DNA of 64,000 bases, taken from Pomacea canaliculata (taxonomy: Eukaryota > Mollusca > Gastropoda > Architaenioglossa > Ampullariidae). Both the position numbers and the translations under genes were made by a program. Below the pieces are notes generated by a model. That model worked only from the letters and a program-made list of their open reading frames with translations. It ran no database searches and was not told the DNA's origin. Shown piece after piece: positions 59,899 to 64,000 of the stretch; the stretch's first letter is position 1; each line of letters opens with the position of its first letter. Where the stretch lies: assembly GCF_003073045.1 (NCBI RefSeq), contig NC_037593.1, positions 11,208,735-11,272,734 on the forward strand, given 5' to 3'.

Positions 59899-60897
59899 AT
59901 GGGTCCTCTCACAGCTTTCATTGCGTGGACGGTGTCATCCTACGCGTGTCATCAGCTGGCCAAGGTTTTCCTGACTAACGTCAGCAATTTGCTCCCCCAC
60001 GTGACCCCAGTTACCATGGCTGCCGCACTCACGGTGACGCAGATGTTCTTCTGCTGGATGCTCACGACGACGTCGTGGAAGATCCGTTTGGCCGACGTCG
60101 CTAAAAACAAAGAAAGGATCAGCGAAAAAAACAATCATTTTCATAACAACTATCGCGTTGCCCTGGTGATGCACGTGTTGTCGACGTTTCTGACCAACTG
60201 GAGCTTAGCACGAACGGAGGCGGCCTCCACGTTGGCCATCAAACTGATGGAGCCGCTGGTGTCCGCGGTGGCGCAGCGGGTGTGGCACGGAGAGCCTCTC
60301 AGCAACAGCGTGTGGGTCAGTCTACCCTTGGTCATCGGCGGCGCCGTCGTCTTCGTGTCTGACGATCCCTTGAGTGTACAGCACGCGCTGAGCGCAGGTG
60401 TGGTGCTGGCCATGGGCTCCAACGTGCTGCTGGCCGTCAGAAACCTGGCCATCAAGGGACTGCACTCTGGACAACTAAACCTTGGCCCTCGCCGTTTCAG
60501 CTGGTCTGTTGGTGGTGTCCTAGTGGGAATGTCAGTACTAGTGCTGACTGCTGTCTGGTGGCTTGAGATCGTGGACATCGTGTCACGGAGGTCAACTCGT
60601 GCTGTGACGTCACTGCTGCTGTCGGGGGCGTTTCACGTCACGTACTCACTTATCAGCACGAGCGTCATCCTGCGCGCGTTGGACGTGGTCAGTCACTCCA
60701 TGGCCAATGTCATTAAGCGCGTGCTTGTGGTGGCGCTCCTGTACTTCAGCGGGTCACGTAGTGCATCTGGCGTCAACGTTGCGGGTCTGATGGTGACTAT
60801 TGTTGGTCTGGCTGTGTATGTCAGAGAAAAAACTCACTCCAAAACAAACACGTGTACTAAAAGGATTACCTTCCACTCCTTTAAAGGTAAGGCTTAA
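59899..60897 (+). CDS. Triose-phosphate/PEP-translocator-like (TPT, SLC35-type) protein, copy D, intact
   Basis: 332 residues, strong start context (G at -3, G at +4), many hydrophobic segments and no plastid-type transit peptide. Family landmarks: TNWSLARTEAAS (99-110) and IKLMEP (114-119), like the FTN...LEP stretch of plant TPTs; MGSNVLLAVRN and AIKG (172-187); and SHSMANVIKR (265-274), matching the SHSV-N-KR motif. K186 and the K273-R274 pair are placed like the phosphate-binding Lys and Lys-Arg of plastid sugar-phosphate translocators (family knowledge, by-eye alignment). Expected role: exchange of a phosphorylated C3 compound, plausibly PEP, for phosphate across an endomembrane. The partner downstream is a PEP-using pyruvyltransferase, which favours PEP. 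A nucleotide-sugar substrate is the main alternative. The last codons contain AAAG|GTAAGG (gt at 60887-60888, phase 1), so the frame may continue by splicing into the transferase exon. Confidence 0.88.
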   Translation: MGPLTAFIAWTVSSYACHQLAKVFLTNVSNLLPHVTPVTMAAALTVTQMFFCWMLTTTSWKIRLADVAKNKERISEKNNHFHNNYRVALVMHVLSTFLTNWSLARTEAASTLAIKLMEPLVSAVAQRVWHGEPLSNSVWVSLPLVIGGAVVFVSDDPLSVQHALSAGVVLAMGSNVLLAVRNLAIKGLHSGQLNLGPRRFSWSVGGVLVGMSVLVLTAVWWLEIVDIVSRRSTRAVTSLLLSGAFHVTYSLISTSVILRALDVVSHSMANVIKRVLVVALLYFSGSRSASGVNVAGLMVTIVGLAVYVREKTHSKTNTCTKRITFHSFKGKA

Positions 60898-62471
60898 CAC
60901 ACACACACACATTGTTTCAGCCTAAAGCATCAAATCTTGCTGTTGCAGAAGAACCAGTGTCTACCTAAAAAGTCCATGCGTAGCTTAAATTTCTCTACGC
61001 ATGCGCAGACCTTAAGGAGACGTTGATTCTACCTGAGGCATCGGGTCTGGGAACACCGTCTCACGCCGGCATTTAGGTGTGCGAGGACACTGACACTAAA
61101 TTGCCAGTGAAGATTCAATTGACTCCGAGCTCCAATCGTACCTTCCCAATAATAAACAAAAGGCAATTTAGTGTAAAGCAAAGTTATTAATGATAGAAAG
61201 TTTGACAAATCATTTAAAAAACATACAATGCTTCAAATTGTAAATATGGCTTGTTCTCTGAGAGTCCCGTTACAATTTCCAATTGCTAATGAAGATAGCA
61301 TGTCACTGCCTTTACTACACACAACACACTACACTCGTTTCACACACTCGCTACTTATCTCTTCACACAAAGGTCTCTTGTGACGTGGAGGGCGCGGTAC
61401 AATTAGTCGGCGACACACGCCAATACACAATCATCAGCCACAGACACTGAACACTACTCTAGCAACGACTTCTGTTTCTTAAGCAGCATTCCGCAAGTCT
61501 CTCTCTCTTTACTTCTTCAGTGTAAATGCTTGACACTTACTCTCATCGCTTATATACAAACTGGACAAAGGCATTTGGAAGCATCCAACATCTACCACTG
61601 ACGCACCGAACATTCCAAGAATTGCGTCCGTCACTCTCGCTCACACACCTGATAGCGAGGTTTAAGGGGTCACAGTCCTGGGGGTGACACACGGAGGTCA
61701 GGCGCAGGTAAAGGTCACGAGACGCATCTACACTGTTACGAATTCAATTTTGAAGACACCCACGAAGGCGCACATTTCTACACGTGTGTATGTTTTCTGA
61801 ATGTCAAACAGGACAGAGTTTTTGTGTGCAAATCGTTTTTCAATGTTATAATATCTGTAGTATACTTCAGTGTATTTTAACTTTACGTTAAGTAAAACTT
61901 CAGGTTTTGGTCTACATGAAACGAAATCAACATTCCACACGTTTTCTAGAATCATATTTGTATCATATGTATAGATATCACAGCACTGATTGGTTTAAAA
62001 TAGGCCAACAGTATAGGTAGTGACTGTTATCTAGGATGTTATCTCTCGAAATCTAAATTGTTCGCGTTCTCTTAAATTATAATATCATCTGTTTCTGTGT
62101 CGTTTAAATTTTCTATTTTGTCAGGGATCTGTGTTTACTGCTAATGGCAAACCATGTAAAGTGTCACTTTAGCATAATCACAGAAATGCAAAATCATAGC
62201 TTTTAATTCCCAACACTTTGTTTTATGGGAAAATATAGGCTTTCTGTAAATATTGACTGCATTTCTTCATTCTACCTTTATTGCCGGGTGGTGTGCGAAG
62301 TAAGTACAAAGACTAAAGAACCACAATTAATCTCAAATAGAAAAAAAGAATGTGAGTTCCAAATCTGTGCTCTATTGTTCCATCATAAAGTTTGTTTTTA
62401 ATATAATTACATTCAACTTTTACTTATGAATGTAGTTATTAGTGTTGCTAAGGGAAAAATTATATCTACAG
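60887..62471 (+). other. Candidate phase-1 intron joining translocator and pyruvyltransferase (copy D)
   Basis: The donor AAAG|GTAAGG falls after the first base of a Gly codon. The acceptor CTACAG|GGGGAGC falls after the first base of a Gly codon. Joining them keeps the frame: translocator residues 1-329, Gly, then transferase residues 17-427, about 741 in total. A branch-site-like GCTAAG lies about 24 bases before the acceptor. Equivalent pairs: A 38219-39660, B 45473-46683. The polypyrimidine tract is weak. Confidence 0.5.
60898..62425 (+). other. Copy D segment between translocator and transferase frames
   Basis: Under the fusion model this lies in a 1585-bp intron (60887-62471). Under the two-gene model it holds the translocator 3' end (AATAAACAAAAGGC near 61150) and the transferase promoter. 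It has both segments that are variably missing elsewhere: the CTTGCTGTTGCAG block (absent in A) and about 0.4 kb at 61400-61795 (absent in B and C), so D may be nearest the ancestral arrangement. No other gene is seen. Confidence 0.6.
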
Positions 62472-63709
62472 GGGGAGCAAGCAGCCAGTGCAGACATCTA
62501 ACCAAGGTGCTGTTTGTCACGTGTCCCATACTTCTTATTGGCTGGCACCTTTCTGGTATCATCATGTATGATATCGACAACATGGCGCCGGCAAGTCCTT
62601 ACGGACTTCGATGGCCAGGACGCCCACACAACTTCATGCTGCTGTCTCAGTGGGCCGACTTCCTGTCTTTGGACTACACCCGCCATCCCTTCGACACGGA
62701 CCGCCTGGCTCCTACCCTGCACACCAACGACGAGGTGGTGTGGGAGATGCAGCGACTGCACGTGCAGGTTCTGACGTCACTGCTAGCGGGTCGACGTCAC
62801 GCCATGCTGATGGACTTCGCCACTTACGAGAACAAAGGCGACGCCGCCATCACAGCGGGACAGGTGGCCTTGTTGAAGCGACTCAACGTGACTATAGTGT
62901 TCAGCTGTTCCACTTATCTCTGTAACGACAAGAGCCTTACAAAAGCAAGGGAGATAAGCAAAACATACAACTCAACATCACTTATTATTCTTTTGCAAGG
63001 TGGCGGTAACGTCCTGGGTTACCCTGGCTTTGACACTGCTGGGAAAAGAATATTGAATCTTTTTCCAGATTTTCCGTCTCTTTTGTTTTCTCAAAGCATC
63101 TGGTTACACAAAGGAAATCAAGCTCATCTAAATAAGTGTCGTGAGATTTACTCCCACAGGGAGAACCTGACCATCTTCTTGCGGGACAGACAGTCGCTGG
63201 GTCTGGCGCAGAAACATTTTCCAGGGACGAAACTCATGCTGATGCCCGACATGGCGTTTGGCCTGGGCCTTGTCCCTCGCACCATGCCGCCTACACACGA
63301 CATCTTGTGGATTAAGAGAGCAGATGATGAGTCTTCAGGGTATAAAGTACCCGAGATACCTACTAACCTCAGTGTTTATGTCGGCGACTGGCGAGAATGG
63401 AAGACAAACCAGGGCAACACGCCCATGGAAACATCATTTCTGATGGCCTTTAACGGGTTGTCGTTCTTGCAGCGTGGGCGCGTGGTGATCACTGACCGAC
63501 TACACGGCCACATCCTGTCCGTGCTGCTGGGAATCCCTCACGTGCTCATCGACAACCCTCCCTACTTCAAACTCTCCTCCTTCCGTCGGTCGTGGACGGC
63601 GGGGTTATCCAACACGGTGCTGGTCACCACAGGGGAGGATGCTCTAGAAGAGGCACAAAAACTGCTGAAGAAGTACAATAATTATCTTCCTAATGTTGTA
63701 CGTCCTTAA
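62426..63709 (+). CDS. Polysaccharide pyruvyl transferase family protein, copy D, intact
   Basis: 427 residues. Membrane anchor about 27-48; motifs ENKGDAAI (135-142), QGGGN (191-195), SQSIWLH (222-228), RDRQS (253-257), MPDMAF (273-278), TDRLHG (356-361) and PHVLIDN (371-377). N-glycosylation sequons NVT (154), NST (182), NLT (247) and NLS (314) fit a lumenal location. Differences from copy B cluster at about 166-208 and 281-330, while the rest is nearly identical. Expected to transfer pyruvate from PEP to a glycan sugar in the Golgi; the acceptor is unknown. The ATG has weak context, and TCTACAG (ag at 62470-62471) provides a phase-1 acceptor, so coding may really start at 62472 as exon 2 of a fusion. 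Confidence 0.88.
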   Translation: MNVVISVAKGKIISTGGASSQCRHLTKVLFVTCPILLIGWHLSGIIMYDIDNMAPASPYGLRWPGRPHNFMLLSQWADFLSLDYTRHPFDTDRLAPTLHTNDEVVWEMQRLHVQVLTSLLAGRRHAMLMDFATYENKGDAAITAGQVALLKRLNVTIVFSCSTYLCNDKSLTKAREISKTYNSTSLIILLQGGGNVLGYPGFDTAGKRILNLFPDFPSLLFSQSIWLHKGNQAHLNKCREIYSHRENLTIFLRDRQSLGLAQKHFPGTKLMLMPDMAFGLGLVPRTMPPTHDILWIKRADDESSGYKVPEIPTNLSVYVGDWREWKTNQGNTPMETSFLMAFNGLSFLQRGRVVITDRLHGHILSVLLGIPHVLIDNPPYFKLSSFRRSWTAGLSNTVLVTTGEDALEEAQKLLKKYNNYLPNVVRP

Positions 63710-64000
63710 CAGCTAGGTGTACATTCCTGGACTTATTTAAACACATCATAAACAAGGTTGCGGGCCAAACGTTTTTATTTAAGTCCGATAACCTTTTATT
63801 GATCAATAGAAAACTAAACTTTTTGTTAGTAATTTTATGTAAAGAAAATCATACGTTAAAAAAATTAAACTAATCACAAACCAAGGCTTAGCAGATTTTC
63901 TTCTTGATTGACTTTGTCCGAAGTGGACGTTAGACATTTTTTTCTTGGCAACACGTACGTTTATGTTTGGAGTGAGTTTCTGTGTTGTGAAGCATCCAGC
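63710..64000 (+). repeat. Start of the next inter-unit spacer
   Basis: It matches 40890-41180 and 47922-48200 with scattered substitutions, so the array probably continues past the right edge, or at least another spacer follows. Confidence 0.7.

Noticed and set aside
62498..62925. Frames overlapping the transferase on both strands (also at 46710-47137)
   Set aside because: They recur wherever the transferase is intact and carry no motif; shadows of the real frame.
36391..63709. Bacterial contamination as the source of the pyruvyltransferase genes
   Set aside because: The genes sit among animal-type SINEs and MITEs with conserved splice-like sites, and the array is continuous with host repeats also found near DCAF13.

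Overview
The window is animal nuclear DNA. One gene has many small exons with GT-AG introns, and the rest is AT-rich and gene-poor, full of microsatellites, tRNA-headed SINEs, hAT-type MITEs and one LINE remnant. I infer a lophotrochozoan, most likely a mollusc and perhaps a gastropod. This rests on the repeat style and gene content, not on a database match.

Layout. 1-11.2 kb: no supported gene; SINE-like repeats, a 27-bp tandem repeat and simple repeats. 11.2-12.4 kb (minus strand): a long open frame for a low-complexity, probably disordered protein of unknown function, with GC-rich DNA upstream. 12.8-24 kb: gene-free, with several hAT-like elements, one of them 1.5 kb with a nested palindromic repeat. 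24.0-30.5 kb (plus strand): DCAF13 (WDSOF1/Sof1), eleven exons that join in frame from exon 2 to the stop; the first coding exon was not found. 30.9-34.5 kb: repeats, including a long palindromic element.

34.5-64 kb: a tandem array with a unit of about 7 kb, four copies (A, B, C, D), running off the right edge. Each unit encodes, on the plus strand, a triose-phosphate/phosphoenolpyruvate-translocator-like membrane protein (TPT/SLC35 family) followed by a polysaccharide-pyruvyl-transferase-family protein with an N-terminal membrane anchor. Pyruvyltransferases use phosphoenolpyruvate (PEP) as donor, so a PEP-type translocator beside one suggests a self-contained glycan-pyruvylation module acting in the Golgi. 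A phase-1 splice donor lies just before the translocator stop codon. A phase-matched acceptor lies just after the pyruvyltransferase ATG. Splicing them would give one in-frame translocator-pyruvyltransferase fusion of about 741 residues. This fusion, or at least this paired module, is the main candidate for an undescribed system.

Copy D is intact in both parts. Copy B has an intact transferase and a translocator with small indels. Copy A has small indels in both. Copy C differs from B almost only by very frequent short indels between about 50.58 and 56.24 kb, which looks like unpolished long-read sequence, so C may be an assembly artefact rather than a decayed gene. A, B and D are mosaics of one another, which suggests gene conversion or unequal exchange.
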